A DNA stretch of 62,054 nt from positions 1 to 62,054 of the forward strand of contig JACZKP010000149.1 in assembly GCA_014860005.1 (NCBI GenBank), read 5' to 3'. The first letter of the stretch is position 1, and the number at the start of each line of letters is the position of its first letter. Shown one piece after another: positions 49,469 to 58,713 of this stretch. The DNA is from Verrucomicrobiota bacterium (GTDB lineage: Bacteria > Verrucomicrobiota > Verrucomicrobiae > Limisphaerales > UBA11358). Position numbers and translations under genes: made by a program. The notes beneath the pieces were generated by a model that saw only the letters and a list, made by a program, of their open reading frames with translations, had not been told where the DNA came from and did not search any database.

Positions 49469-51859
49469 TCACGACAGGCTCACCGGATCAATATCCACCG
49501 TCAGTGTCACATCGTCCGGTAGCGCGAGTGTGGTCATCATCGTTGCCAGGGCCCGGCTCAATTTACTCATCGCGCGGGTGCGAAGCATCAGTTGATAGCG
49601 ATAGAAAGTCTCGGCGCGCAGCAACGGCGCGGGCGCGGGCCCGGCGATGACCAAGTCGTGAAAGTGGGTGGGTGGGAAAGTGGGTGGGTGGGAAATCCCG
49701 CCAGCCGATTTCGTCTCGTTCTTCTCACGTTCCCACTTTCCCACTTTCCCACTTTCTTTGTCTCCGCTCGACGTGAGTTTATCCAGTTCGCGTCGGACGT
49801 GCTCGGCCGAGAACTTCACCTTCTCCTCGTTGCGGCCTTTGAGCGTGAGCAGGGCCACGCGGCTGACGGGCGGATATTTGAGTTGCTCGCGAAATTCGAT
49901 CTCCTGTTCATAGAAACCCACGAAGTCATGCCGGCGTGCGTATTGGATCGCGGGATGAAACGGCGTAAACGCCTGCACGAACACCTCGCCCTCCACGTCG
50001 CCCCGGCCCGCGCGTCCGGCCACTTGCGTCAGAAGTTGAAACGTCCGTTCGCCCGCGCGAAAGTCCGGCTGATGCAACGCCAGGTCCGCGTAAATGATGC
50101 CCACGAGTGTCACGTTTGGAAAATGCAGCCCCTTGGCGATCATTTGCGTGCCGACGAGAATATCAATCTTCCCGGTGCGGAAGTCACCGAGCACGCGCCG
50201 GTAGTCGTCTTTGCGCTTCATCACGTCGGCGTCCATGCGCTTGACCCGGGCGTGCGGAAACAGTTTGGCGAGCGTATCCTCAACTCGCTGCGTACCCAGG
50301 CCGGAATAGCGGATGGCCGGATTCCGGCATTTCTCGTTGGGGCAGGCAGCCGGCACAGGCTCAACGTGCCCGCACAGGTGGCAACGCAAATTCTGCTCTG
50401 GACGATGGTAGGTAAGCGACAGACTGCAATTGGGGCACTCGGCCACATAGCCGCACAACAGACATTGCAGCGAAGTCGAATAGCCGCGCCGGTTCAGAAA
50501 GAGAATCGTCTGTTCGCCGCGTTCCAGGCGCTGCGTGATGGCTTCCTTTAGTTGCGGCGAAAAAATCAAATTGCCCTTCTCCTTGCGCGCGGCCTGGCGC
50601 ATGTCCACCACGCGCACATGCGGCATCTTCTGATTGTCCACGCGCTCGGGCAGTTCCAGCAGGGTGTATTTGCCGCGTTTGCAGTTGTAGAAGCTTTCGA
50701 GCGACGGCGTGGCCGATCCGAGCACGACCACCGCGTTCTCCATCTGGCCGCGCACGATGGCCACGTCGCGGGCGTGATAGCGCGGGGCTTCCTCCTGCTT
50801 GTAGGTGTGTTCGTGCTCCTCATCCACGATGATGAGGCCCAGCGGTTCAATGGGCGCAAAGATCGCTGATCGCGCACCGATGGCGATCCGCGCGCGGCCC
50901 TGGCGAATCTTGTGCCACTCATCATGCCGTTCGCCGGCGGACAAATGACTGTGCAACACGGCGACCAGCGTTTGCTGCGGCCCATGACAAAAGCGCGCCT
51001 TGAAACGCTCCACCGTTTGCGGTGTGAGGGAAATCTCCGGCACGAGCACGATGGCGCCCTTCCCTTTCGACAAGGCGTAGTCGAGGGCCTGCAAATAAAT
51101 CTCCGTCTTTCCGCTGCCGGTTACACCGTGGAGGAGGAACGTGTGAGTGGGTGAGTGGGTGAGTGGGGGCGCGTTTGGCGTGGCGTGCGACTTCCCGCTC
51201 ACCCGCTCACCCACAAACTCACTCACCGGACCCATCGCCGTGGTGACCATTCGGAGGGCGGCAGCCTGCGCCTCATTCAATGCCAGCGTCTGACTGGGCA
51301 GGATGTGTTCGCGCGCATAAGGATCACGCTCGGAAATCTGCGGCGCGATCTCAATCAGGCCGCGGTCTTCCAGCCGCCGCACGGTCGCCGCGGTGGTTTC
51401 GACCAACGCCAGCAAATCTGTCAGCGGCAACTCGCGACGCTCCTCGATGATGTTCCACACTTCCTGCTGTCGTTTGGGCAGTTTGGGAAACTCGCCGCTG
51501 ACCGGCAAAGCGCGCACGAACAAGCGCTCGCGCCAGCCACTCTCCTCGCGGCGCACGACTTCGGGCAGCACGCTCTTGAGCGCAATCTCCGGCGCGCAGC
51601 AATAGTAATCCGCAATCCAACGCGCGAGCCTGAGCACCTTGGGGGTGACGAGCGTCTGCGCGCCGATGACCTTGATGATCGGTTTGAGTTTCGCATGGGC
51701 GGATTCCTCGGCGAGGGCGGTGACCACGCCCAGGACTTTGCGCGGGCCGAATGGCACCTGCACGCGGCTGCCCACATCCACCCTGCCGGCCAGGCCGGAT
51801 GGCACGAGATAATCAAACTCCTTGCGGAGGGCGATTTCCAGGCTGACACGCGCGATCAT
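49469..51859 (-). CDS. priA: Primosomal helicase PriA with two in-frame repeat insertions
   Basis: 796 residues, against about 730 usually. N-terminal 3'-end binding domain (EFDYLVPSGLAGRVDVGSRVQVPFG). SF2 helicase: LLHGVTGSGKTEIYLQALD, LIIVDEEHEHTYKQEE, VVLGSATPSLESF. Zinc sites with eight Cys (LLCGYVAECPNCSLSLTYH...CHLCGHVEPVPAACPNEKC). Then GTQMIAKGLHFPNVTLVG and QVAGRAGRGDVEGEV. Residues about 211-239 and 701-733 interrupt conserved stretches and are encoded by inverted GTGAGTGGG-type and GTGGGTGGG-type repeats. All catalytic motifs survive in frame. PriA restarts stalled forks. Confidence 0.94.
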   Translation of the reverse strand: MIARVSLEIALRKEFDYLVPSGLAGRVDVGSRVQVPFGPRKVLGVVTALAEESAHAKLKPIIKVIGAQTLVTPKVLRLARWIADYYCCAPEIALKSVLPEVVRREESGWRERLFVRALPVSGEFPKLPKRQQEVWNIIEERRELPLTDLLALVETTAATVRRLEDRGLIEIAPQISERDPYAREHILPSQTLALNEAQAAALRMVTTAMGPVSEFVGERVSGKSHATPNAPPLTHSPTHTFLLHGVTGSGKTEIYLQALDYALSKGKGAIVLVPEISLTPQTVERFKARFCHGPQQTLVAVLHSHLSAGERHDEWHKIRQGRARIAIGARSAIFAPIEPLGLIIVDEEHEHTYKQEEAPRYHARDVAIVRGQMENAVVVLGSATPSLESFYNCKRGKYTLLELPERVDNQKMPHVRVVDMRQAARKEKGNLIFSPQLKEAITQRLERGEQTILFLNRRGYSTSLQCLLCGYVAECPNCSLSLTYHRPEQNLRCHLCGHVEPVPAACPNEKCRNPAIRYSGLGTQRVEDTLAKLFPHARVKRMDADVMKRKDDYRRVLGDFRTGKIDILVGTQMIAKGLHFPNVTLVGIIYADLALHQPDFRAGERTFQLLTQVAGRAGRGDVEGEVFVQAFTPFHPAIQYARRHDFVGFYEQEIEFREQLKYPPVSRVALLTLKGRNEEKVKFSAEHVRRELDKLTSSGDKESGKVGKWEREKNETKSAGGISHPPTFPPTHFHDLVIAGPAPAPLLRAETFYRYQLMLRTRAMSKLSRALATMMTTLALPDDVTLTVDIDPVSLS
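49661..49757. repeat. In-frame inverted repeat element 2 inside priA
   Basis: The left arm has AAAGTGGGTGGGTGGG repeated twice; the right arm has TTCCCACTTTCCCACTTTCCC. The arms are complementary around a 45-bp centre. The element encodes the polar segment KVGKWEREKNETKSAGG before the conserved C-terminal AGPAPAPLLR. Confidence 0.8.
51143..51227. repeat. In-frame inverted repeat element 1 inside priA
   Basis: Left arm GTGAGTGGGTGAGTGGGTGA, right arm CCCGCTCACCCGCTCACCCA then ACTCACTCACC. It is made of 7-8 bp units and inverted. It encodes residues about 211-239, immediately before the Walker A strand. Confidence 0.8.
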
Positions 51860-51916
51860 GGGTGGCGAGGGTCGAGGCTTCCGCCAGACGAGTCAAGCAA
51901 CGCGAAGTTGCCGCGG

Positions 51917-52648
51917 TTAATCGCGGGTGATACGGCGCAATTCCTCCTCCAGCCGCTGCCGGGCCGCCTCGCGTTCATCCGCCGTCGCCTCGCGCGGCAC
52001 TCTGATGGGCGGACCAGTGACCACGTCACACCGGCAAAATGGCAGTGGAATCTGGAACCGGTCCCAGCTCTTGAGTTCGATCCTCCAATTCAGATGATAG
52101 GCAACGGGAACAATGGCGAGACCGGTCAGTTGGGCCGCGGAAATGACTCCCTCCTGCACGACATAGCGCGGACCGCGCGGACCGTCGGGAGTGAGCGCCA
52201 AGTCGTGTCCAGCCCGACCCAAAGTAACCAGCTCCCGCAAGGCTTGCGCTCCGCGGCGCGAAGAGGAACCGCGCACGGGTCGAACTTCAAACAACTCCAA
52301 CACCCGTGTCAGCAGACCACCATCCCGGCTGGCACTCACCAAAGCCACCAGCCGCCGTGTGCGATCCCGCCGCGCGACGTAGCGCCGATAGAGAATCAGC
52401 GACAGCGCGAGCCGATTGTGCCAGATGGCGAAGATGATCTTGTCCTGAGGCAAATGGGAAAAGTATCCGCCCAGATCATCCATTTTGAAGCGAATGGTCG
52501 CCGCGATGCCACGAGCGAGGGCAAAGATCAAGGTCGCCGCAAGCCGTTGATGCCACTTGGCCCGATGCGGCACCACGGGCGCACCGCTCTTGCGAACCGG
52601 CGCGGGTGCGGCGGAGTGGATCTCAATATTCTGGCCAGAAGCCGCCAT
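51917..52648 (-). CDS. DUF374 lysophospholipid acyltransferase-like protein
   Basis: 243 residues from the ATG at 52648, which overlaps the ruvA stop as TGATG. LPLAT fold motifs of the DUF374 group: IIFAIWHNRLALSLILYR (His of the catalytic HX4D-like box), VALVSASRDGGLLTRVLELF, VRGSSSRRGAQALREL, LALTPDGPRGPRYVVQEG, GLAIVPVAYHLNW. Relatives are thought to attach acyl chains in lipid A or a related envelope lipid. It precedes priA at 57 bp. Confidence 0.88.
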   Translation of the reverse strand: MAASGQNIEIHSAAPAPVRKSGAPVVPHRAKWHQRLAATLIFALARGIAATIRFKMDDLGGYFSHLPQDKIIFAIWHNRLALSLILYRRYVARRDRTRRLVALVSASRDGGLLTRVLELFEVRPVRGSSSRRGAQALRELVTLGRAGHDLALTPDGPRGPRYVVQEGVISAAQLTGLAIVPVAYHLNWRIELKSWDRFQIPLPFCRCDVVTGPPIRVPREATADEREAARQRLEEELRRITRD

Positions 52649-53253
52649 CACGCGCCCTTCTTCAATGCCGCGCGCACCAGGGCCTCCACCGTGGCCTGGG
52701 CTCCCAGCGCCGCCTGCGCCTGGCGGACGGTTTCGTGCGCCTCGACTTGTTTGAAGCCCAGCGCCATCAATGCGAGCACCGCGTCGTTGACTTTCTGATC
52801 GGCTGGCGAAAGGGCGCGCTGCGCGCTGGCGGCTTCCCACGCGCCCGCCGCGCCAATCTTGTCCCGCAACTCGACAATGATGCGCTCGGCGGTCTTCCTT
52901 CCAACGCCGGAAATTTGTGAAAGTGCTTTCACGTCGCCGCCCGCGACCGCGCCGCGAAAAGTCACCGCATTCATGCCGCTCAAAATGTTCAGCGCGATCT
53001 TCGGTCCAATGCCGCTGACGGTGTTGACGAGCAGGCGGAACAAGTCGCGCTCGGGCGCGGACATGAAACCATACAGCGTGTGGGCGTCTTCACGAATGAC
53101 CAATTGCGTGAGCAATTTTACTTCGCTGCCCGGCGGCGGGAGTTTATCGAAGGAAGACAATGGAATGAGCGCCTCATAGCCGACGCCGTTCACGTCCACG
53201 ATTATTTGCGTGGGTAGGGCTTCAACCAGTTTGCCGTAAAGAAAGGTGATCAT
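52648..53253 (-). CDS. ruvA: Holliday junction branch migration protein RuvA
   Basis: 201 residues. Domain I OB fold (MITFLYGKLVEALPTQIIVDVNGVGYEALIP), tandem helix-hairpin-helix motifs (LVNTVSGIGPKIALNIL and LSQISGVGRKTAERIIVELRDK) and a C-terminal domain III (VNDAVLALMALGFKQVEA) that binds RuvB. RuvA tetramers hold four-way junctions. It follows ruvC by 10 bp; ruvB is not in the window. Confidence 0.96.
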   Translation of the reverse strand: MITFLYGKLVEALPTQIIVDVNGVGYEALIPLSSFDKLPPPGSEVKLLTQLVIREDAHTLYGFMSAPERDLFRLLVNTVSGIGPKIALNILSGMNAVTFRGAVAGGDVKALSQISGVGRKTAERIIVELRDKIGAAGAWEAASAQRALSPADQKVNDAVLALMALGFKQVEAHETVRQAQAALGAQATVEALVRAALKKGA

Positions 53254-53263
53254 AGTTGCACTC

Positions 53264-53881
53264 TCAAATCCGCTTGGGCGCGCTCAAGCTGTGACGACCG
53301 GCCGCCTGGGCATGCGTCAATGCCAGCGCGAGGGCGTCGGCGGCATCGGGCGCGGGCGCCTCGGAAAGCTGCAACATCCGTTGCACCATTTTGCCGACGG
53401 CTGACTTTTGGGCGGCGCCGTAACCGACGATGGCTTGTTTCACTTTGCGCGGCGCGATTTCGAAAATTTCCAGGCCCGCCTCGCCCAGAACCGCCAGCGC
53501 CGCGCCGCGTGCTTCGCCCATGATAATGGCGGTTTGCAGATTCTGCGCGAAGAACAGGCCTTCCACGATGGCGACGGTGGGTTGGTGTTCGCGGATTACG
53601 TCGCGCAAAACCTCCGCAATCCGCGCCAGACACCGCGAACGTTCCCAACCTGGCGGACAGGAGATGGTGCCTTGGGTGAGTGTTTGCGGACAGGGCCGGG
53701 CCAGGCGAATCACGCCGAATCCGGTGCCACGCAACGAAGGGTCCAAACCCAGAATGATCTGATGCACTTTCGCGCTCGCACGGGGCGACGGGTCAATCAC
53801 CCGCCCGGTCTTACGGCGCGACGACGACCGGCCACCCAGGCGGTCTTGCATTTGCTGGAATTGCTGGAGCGTGATGCCCAC
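53264..53881 (-). CDS. ruvC: Holliday junction endonuclease RuvC
   Basis: About 205 residues if translation starts at the GTG at 53881 (ATG at 53851 is the alternative); the longer open frame upstream overlaps no family sequence. The core starts IILGLDPSLRGTGFGVIRL (first catalytic Asp), with VAIVEGLFFAQNLQTAIIMGEARG (Glu), KQAIVGYGAAQKSAVGKMVQ and APDAADALALALTHA (the acidic pair). RuvC resolves junctions held by RuvAB. The N-terminal 40 residues are a polar extension beyond the normal RuvC start. Operon with ruvA. Confidence 0.92.
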   Translation of the reverse strand: MGITLQQFQQMQDRLGGRSSSRRKTGRVIDPSPRASAKVHQIILGLDPSLRGTGFGVIRLARPCPQTLTQGTISCPPGWERSRCLARIAEVLRDVIREHQPTVAIVEGLFFAQNLQTAIIMGEARGAALAVLGEAGLEIFEIAPRKVKQAIVGYGAAQKSAVGKMVQRMLQLSEAPAPDAADALALALTHAQAAGRHSLSAPKRI

Positions 53882-53970
53882 GCGCGGCAATGTGCCAGCG
53901 CGGGGAACGCCGCAAAAGTAGAAAACGGAGGCGCGCAGGGTGCGCGGCCGTGCCGTGACCGGCAGCAGTT

Positions 53971-54498
53971 TTAGGATTCGACTTTCGCCTCGGCGGCCAT
54001 GCGGGCGGTTCTGCCGTGCGAGCGCGTCAGATAATCCTCCACGTGGATGAGATTGTTCTCCCCGGCGCGCTGCACAACCTTCATGAGATTGTCCATGCTG
54101 GAAACCTCCTCCAATTGCTCGTTCACGAACCACGCCAGCATGTTGTTGGTGATGTGGTCGGATTCCTTGATGGCCAGGTCCACCAGCTTGTTGATCTGGC
54201 TGGTCACGGTCAGTTCGTGATTAAGCGCGAGGCGAACTGCCTCGGCGGCATTCTTGAAGGTGGCGCGCGGCGACGCGATCGCCGGGATTTCGACTCTTCC
54301 GCCGGCATCCACCAGGTAGCGAACAAAGCGCATGGCATGATCGCGCTCTTCCTCGGCCTGTTCGTAGAAATGGGCGGCGAGCGCGGTCAATCCTTCATTC
54401 GCGAAGTGCGCCGCGATGGCGACGTATTGGAGCGACGCGCCAAACTCATTGCCGACCTGTTGGTTGATCGCCGAATTCATTTTCTTGCTGATAAGCAT
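53971..54498 (-). CDS. Bacterial non-haem ferritin
   Basis: 175 residues. Four-helix bundle: NQQVGNEFGASLQYVAIAAHFANEG, HFYEQAEEERDHAMRFVRYLVDAGG (E-x-x-H ferroxidase ligands), LTVTSQINKLVDLAIKESDHITNNMLAWFVNEQLEEV. It oxidises and stores iron in a 24-mer. It heads the minus-strand run ferritin-ruvC-ruvA-DUF374-priA; the 89-bp gap to ruvC leaves room for a separate promoter. Confidence 0.92.
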   Translation of the reverse strand: MLISKKMNSAINQQVGNEFGASLQYVAIAAHFANEGLTALAAHFYEQAEEERDHAMRFVRYLVDAGGRVEIPAIASPRATFKNAAEAVRLALNHELTVTSQINKLVDLAIKESDHITNNMLAWFVNEQLEEVSSMDNLMKVVQRAGENNLIHVEDYLTRSHGRTARMAAEAKVES

Positions 54499-54727
54499 AA
54501 TAGTTCTAAGCCTTGGGGTTCAGTTAAACTGCCGGGAGCTTACGCCGGAAACCGGAGGTTGCAAGTGCGGGATTGGCCGGAAAAGGAGGACGGTTGACGA
54601 CAACCCCGTCAAATCCTCGGTTCAGCCGTTGCTCACCGCGCGACCACTTCCAGTCCGGCCGCGATGGCGATGGCGAAGACTCAAGCACCAACTACAGGTT
54701 TAGTCCACACGGATCACGCCAACGATA

Positions 54728-56761
54728 TCACTCTGCCGCCGCTGCGGCCATTTCCATGGCCTGCGAGAATTCCACCACCTTGAGCACATTCAGATAGTCT
54801 GGCCGGGGCGTCTCGGGCAAGACCTGATCCTTGGTCAGCAACAACCTTGCGCCGGGTTCGAAGAGAGACGCGAAGCCCGCGTTCACTGCCATGACACCGC
54901 TACCAGACAAGTCCACTCTGGCCGATTCCGATTCGCGCACAAAGTGAATCATCTGCACCGCCCGGCGGATGTCCCACACGCGCATCCCGTCAAGCGTTTG
55001 TCCCAGCAACATGAAGCGACGGCGGATCTGCGTGCGCTTTCTCTCGTCGCCGCCCCATGCGGTCAGGCCCACTCCGCGCGGCGCGAGGAAAGCCTGCACG
55101 GCGTAATTCACCGGCGACTCACTGCGGGCGGAGGAAGGCGCTCGCTCCGGAGTTGCCCAAAGCTTCTTGAGACTGGCAAACGCCTCTGCGTTTGCCTGCG
55201 GCGCATTCGTCGAGGCGAGTTCATCCGCGAGTTGATCCGCGAAACCCGCGCGCACTCCGGTCAGCCAGTTTCGCCAGCCGTCGTCGTCCAATACGTTCAA
55301 ATTCACGACTCCGGTGGCACGGCGGTTGCCGGCGGGTTCAAGCAAGTAAAGGCGCAGCCGCACGTGCTCCTGGCTCGTGAAATCCCAGGCGCTGAATTTC
55401 AATCCCTCACGCTCGACTGAGAACGCAGGCTTTGCATCGAGCGGCGCATTCTCGGCCGGCCAACCGCCAAAAGACTTCTCCCGGAGCGCGGCCAGCAATA
55501 GCCCCCTTTGGCTTTTCAATTCGCCGGTCGCCAGCAGTTTGGCTTCAGGAACGAACAGAGACTGAATGTTCGTGTTTACTGCGTCAGCCGGCAACTGATC
55601 GAACACGCGAAGTTGTGCAGGCTCGAAAAACTTTTGCGCCGCCATCTCGATGAGCGGCTCCTCGCCTTTCAAAAACCGGTTGAACCAGCGAAACACGGGC
55701 ACCTGCAAATCCTGCGTGTCCTGGTGCGGCCCTTCGGTGATGAGCAGACCGAGGTGCGCCGGTTTGCCATAAAGCTGGTAAACTCGCCGCGTCTGTTCAT
55801 GAAACCGCACCACGCCGTCCAGCGGGAAGATTCTGTCCTTGTCCGAATTGCCGATCAGCAAGGGGCGGGGCGCGATCAGCGCAGCCACCGGCGCAAAATC
55901 CCAGCGGTAGGTGTTCACAAAAAACATGCAGTCGCAGTGGCCTTCCACCGCGCCGTCCACGACCTGATTCTGCAGGTCCGTGATCCCCGCAATCGGCGCA
56001 ACGACTTTCACGCGATCATCCAGCGCCGCCACGGTCCAGCTATACGAACCGCCGCCCGAGCGGCCCGTCATGCCGATGCGTTGCGCATCCACCTCGGGGC
56101 GTGAGCAGAGGTAATCAAGCGCGCGGATGCCAAACCATGCCTCCACACCCGCCGGCGTGTAGCCGCGCGAATTCCACCACCACTGACTCAGCCGGTGCGT
56201 GCCGTGATGCAGGCCCTCGATTTCCCCGAGTTGCAGCGTGTCAATCAGCAGACACACGTAACCGTTACGGGCAAACCACGCGCCGTGATGCTGGTATCCG
56301 GTTTTGTTTCCGAAACTCACACCGTCCTTGAACTGCCGCGAATGACCGCACACGTAGAGTATCGCCGGCGCAGGACGCTCCAGCTTTTTCGGCAGATACA
56401 AATTCGCCGTGACGTAAAGCTTCGGCGACGCCTGGAAATGCAGTTTCTCGACCGTGAATTCCTCGTGTTCCAGGGTGCCCGTGATGACCGGGTTCAAGTC
56501 CGTGCGCTCCGGCATGGGCCAGAGACCGAGCATCTCCTGCAACTGCCGGCGGTATTCCGTCCGCCGCGCTTCCCAATCCGCCAGCGTATGAATCTCGCTC
56601 AGGCACTGCTCAGCCAGCTTGGCGGTTTCGGTGCGGAAATAGGCGGCGAGCATCTCGTCACCACGAGTCAGCGGATTGGTGGCCCCTGAAGTCTGTGCGT
56701 TTGCTACCAGTCCTGAAACCAGAACACCAACTGCGGCGAGAAGAGGAATTGTCTGCTTCAT
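54728..56761 (-). CDS. Secreted acetyl-xylan-esterase-like alpha/beta-hydrolase
   Basis: 677 residues from the ATG at 56761 (an ATG four codons upstream is possible). Signal peptide QTIPLLAAVGVLVSGLVANAQ. The hydrolase core (about 95-390) has APAILYVCGHSRQFKDG, the nucleophile elbow GMTGRSGGGSYSW, APRPLLIGNSDKDRIFP (Asp) and EGPHQD (His). A second region (about 430-677) has beta-rich sequence and a degenerate hydrolase-like stretch. Relatives deacetylate xylan or related glycans. It is divergent from the HEAT-deacetylase/GH9 pair. Confidence 0.82.
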   Translation of the reverse strand: MKQTIPLLAAVGVLVSGLVANAQTSGATNPLTRGDEMLAAYFRTETAKLAEQCLSEIHTLADWEARRTEYRRQLQEMLGLWPMPERTDLNPVITGTLEHEEFTVEKLHFQASPKLYVTANLYLPKKLERPAPAILYVCGHSRQFKDGVSFGNKTGYQHHGAWFARNGYVCLLIDTLQLGEIEGLHHGTHRLSQWWWNSRGYTPAGVEAWFGIRALDYLCSRPEVDAQRIGMTGRSGGGSYSWTVAALDDRVKVVAPIAGITDLQNQVVDGAVEGHCDCMFFVNTYRWDFAPVAALIAPRPLLIGNSDKDRIFPLDGVVRFHEQTRRVYQLYGKPAHLGLLITEGPHQDTQDLQVPVFRWFNRFLKGEEPLIEMAAQKFFEPAQLRVFDQLPADAVNTNIQSLFVPEAKLLATGELKSQRGLLLAALREKSFGGWPAENAPLDAKPAFSVEREGLKFSAWDFTSQEHVRLRLYLLEPAGNRRATGVVNLNVLDDDGWRNWLTGVRAGFADQLADELASTNAPQANAEAFASLKKLWATPERAPSSARSESPVNYAVQAFLAPRGVGLTAWGGDERKRTQIRRRFMLLGQTLDGMRVWDIRRAVQMIHFVRESESARVDLSGSGVMAVNAGFASLFEPGARLLLTKDQVLPETPRPDYLNVLKVVEFSQAMEMAAAAAE

Positions 56762-56930
56762 GCGCGCCAGCATGTTTCGTCCGGCAATCCACCGCAAGCT
56801 GTTTGGAACGACGCTGATTCCCACTGCCCCCGCCCGCCCAAGCCTTCCCCTCGCTCTCAGCAGTCTTGCAAGTCAACTGAACAAAAATAATCTCGCCGTT
56901 TGGCGGCTTTAGGCGAAAAATAGGCCTGTT

Positions 56931-58538
56931 GTGAATACTCGTTGGCGCATCACTTTGGGCGCAGTGGCAGTGGTGATGGTCTTTCTGGCCGTGACGGCAG
57001 TCGTGTTTCCCCGTGAGCCGGTGTATGAAGGCCGGCGTTTGAGCGCGTGGTTGCGCGACCTTGACGTAAGCCGGGGCACTGGAGTCAACGTTCAACCTCC
57101 CGCGCGACAGGCGGTGAAGCAGATCGGCACCAACGCCCTGCCGTTCCTGCTCAGGATGCTCAAGTCCCAGGACCCGGAATGGAAAAGCCAGTCGGTCACC
57201 TGGTTGCAAGACACGTGCGATCTGGACCTGAGCGCATCGCTGGCCGAAGCACAACGGCGACGGGCGTTGCGCGGTTTTCAAGCGCTGGGTCGCGACGCGG
57301 AACCCGCCATCCCGGAGTTGCGCGCCCTCGCGTTTGGGAACGACAATTTGGCGGCACTCCATGCGTTGGAAGCGTTACGCGGCATCGGTGGGCCGCAGAT
57401 CCTGCCCGTGCTGTTCGAGGCGCTTAATCTCACCAATCCGCCTTTGCGCGCGGAGGCCATTGCCGCGCTCGGCAGTGCCCGCAGCCGGGCGCGCGATGCC
57501 GTGCCGCAACTTCTGAAGGAATTTGAATCTCCGGACAGTCTGACGCGCATTCAAGCCGCGCAAGCCTTGGGAGAAATTGCCACGCATCCCGAGTTGACCA
57601 TCCCCGCTTTGACGCGCTGCCTGGCCGACTCGGAAACGGGCGTCAAAACGGCGGCGGCAATGGCCCTGGGTTCTTTCGGGACCAGGGCGATTTCCGCCCT
57701 GCCCGCCTTGCGCACGCTGGCCGAAAGCCCGATGAATGAAGTCCAGCGCTTCGCTCGCGTGGCCGTTGTACGCGTGCAGTGCGAAATGCATGACGGCGCG
57801 ATCATCCGCGGCCCCAAGGATCAACGCCGACTGGCTTTGGTGTTCACCGCCCACGAGTATGCCGAGGGCGCGGAAACCATACTCAATGAACTGGCGCGGC
57901 ACGAGGCGCGGGCTTCCTTCTTTCTGACCGGCGCGTTTCTGACCAACGCGCAGTTCAGCAGCCTGCTTGACCGCCTCGAATACGAGCGGCACCACCTCGG
58001 CCCGCACTCGGATCAACACCTCCTGTATTGCGATTGGGATCAAGCCGGGACCCTGCTGGTGACGGAGGAGGAATTCCACGCGGACCTCGCGGCGAACGTG
58101 GCCAAAATTCCCGGTGGCTGGAGCGAGGGCCGCCGGTTCTCGCGCTACTTCCTGCCACCCTACGAACACTACAACCGCGACATCGCCGACTGGACGCGGG
58201 CACATGGCTGGGTGCTGATCAACTTTACCTCCGGCACACGGTCAAATGCCGATTACACCGGCGAGGCGGACAAAAACTTTGTTTCCTCGCAGAAGATTTT
58301 TGACAGCATCATCGCCCGCGAACGCGAGGATCCCGATGGGTTGAACGGTTTCCTGCTGCTGTTGCACCTCGGCGCGGGACCGGGTCGCACGGACAAATTC
58401 CACACGCGCTTCGGCGAATTGCTCGACTACCTCGCCCTGCGGGGGTATGAGTTTGTGCGTGTTGATGAATTGCTCAGACCACCCCGCGATCCGAATTTCC
58501 CCGGTGGCTTCCGTCCTCCGGGCAGGTCGAAAGGTTAG
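56931..58538 (+). CDS. Membrane-anchored HEAT-repeat protein fused to a polysaccharide-deacetylase-like domain
   Basis: 535 residues. N-terminal anchor (ITLGAVAVVMVFLAVTAVVF). Residues about 55-285 are HEAT-type repeats (AEPAIPELRALAFGNDNLAALHALEALRGIG; PLRAEAIAALGSARSRARDAVPQLL). Residues about 300-525 resemble NodB-fold deacetylases: LALVFTAHEYAEGAETILNELARH, ASFFLTGAF, GPHSDQHLLYC (H359-S-x-x-H363 metal motif), YFLPPYEHYN (the RPPY loop). The usual first motif TFDDG is FTAHE, so the metal/base Asp is missing. In Bacteroidetes this domain type is found joined to GH9 enzymes; a GH9 gene follows directly here. Confidence 0.8.
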   Translation: MNTRWRITLGAVAVVMVFLAVTAVVFPREPVYEGRRLSAWLRDLDVSRGTGVNVQPPARQAVKQIGTNALPFLLRMLKSQDPEWKSQSVTWLQDTCDLDLSASLAEAQRRRALRGFQALGRDAEPAIPELRALAFGNDNLAALHALEALRGIGGPQILPVLFEALNLTNPPLRAEAIAALGSARSRARDAVPQLLKEFESPDSLTRIQAAQALGEIATHPELTIPALTRCLADSETGVKTAAAMALGSFGTRAISALPALRTLAESPMNEVQRFARVAVVRVQCEMHDGAIIRGPKDQRRLALVFTAHEYAEGAETILNELARHEARASFFLTGAFLTNAQFSSLLDRLEYERHHLGPHSDQHLLYCDWDQAGTLLVTEEEFHADLAANVAKIPGGWSEGRRFSRYFLPPYEHYNRDIADWTRAHGWVLINFTSGTRSNADYTGEADKNFVSSQKIFDSIIAREREDPDGLNGFLLLLHLGAGPGRTDKFHTRFGELLDYLALRGYEFVRVDELLRPPRDPNFPGGFRPPGRSKG

Positions 58539-58584
58539 CCGACTCCATCCAATGACACAGGGAGCGCACGCGGCCCGCGTGTGG

Positions 58585-58605
58585 TTTTCGGCGGCGCGCC
58601 GAAAA
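58585..58605. repeat. Palindrome between the HEAT-deacetylase gene and GH9
   Basis: TTTTCGGCG-GCG-CGCCGAAAA, a perfect 9-bp stem. It is followed by a looser pair, TTCCACCAA/TTTGGTGGGAA (58611-58643). The whole 58539-58713 gap looks like repeat DNA of the kind at 626-1180, and it gives the GH9 frame a spurious N-terminal extension. Confidence 0.65.
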
Positions 58606-58713
58606 CTTCATTCCACCAATGTTCGCGCCCTCCTTTGGTGGGAAAGGAAATGTTGGAACGAAGGGTCTGGCAGGTCGCTGCTCTCTGCAAGCCGGCGTCC
58701 TGCGCTCTTGTCC

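Noticed and set aside
53882..54133. 84 extra N-terminal residues of the ruvC frame
   Set aside because: It overlaps the ferritin gene in the opposite sense of use and has no RuvC similarity; an internal GTG or ATG is preferred.
58447..58713. Long N-terminal extension of the GH9 frame
   Set aside because: It overlaps the preceding gene and then translates palindromic repeat DNA; a proper signal peptide begins at 58714.
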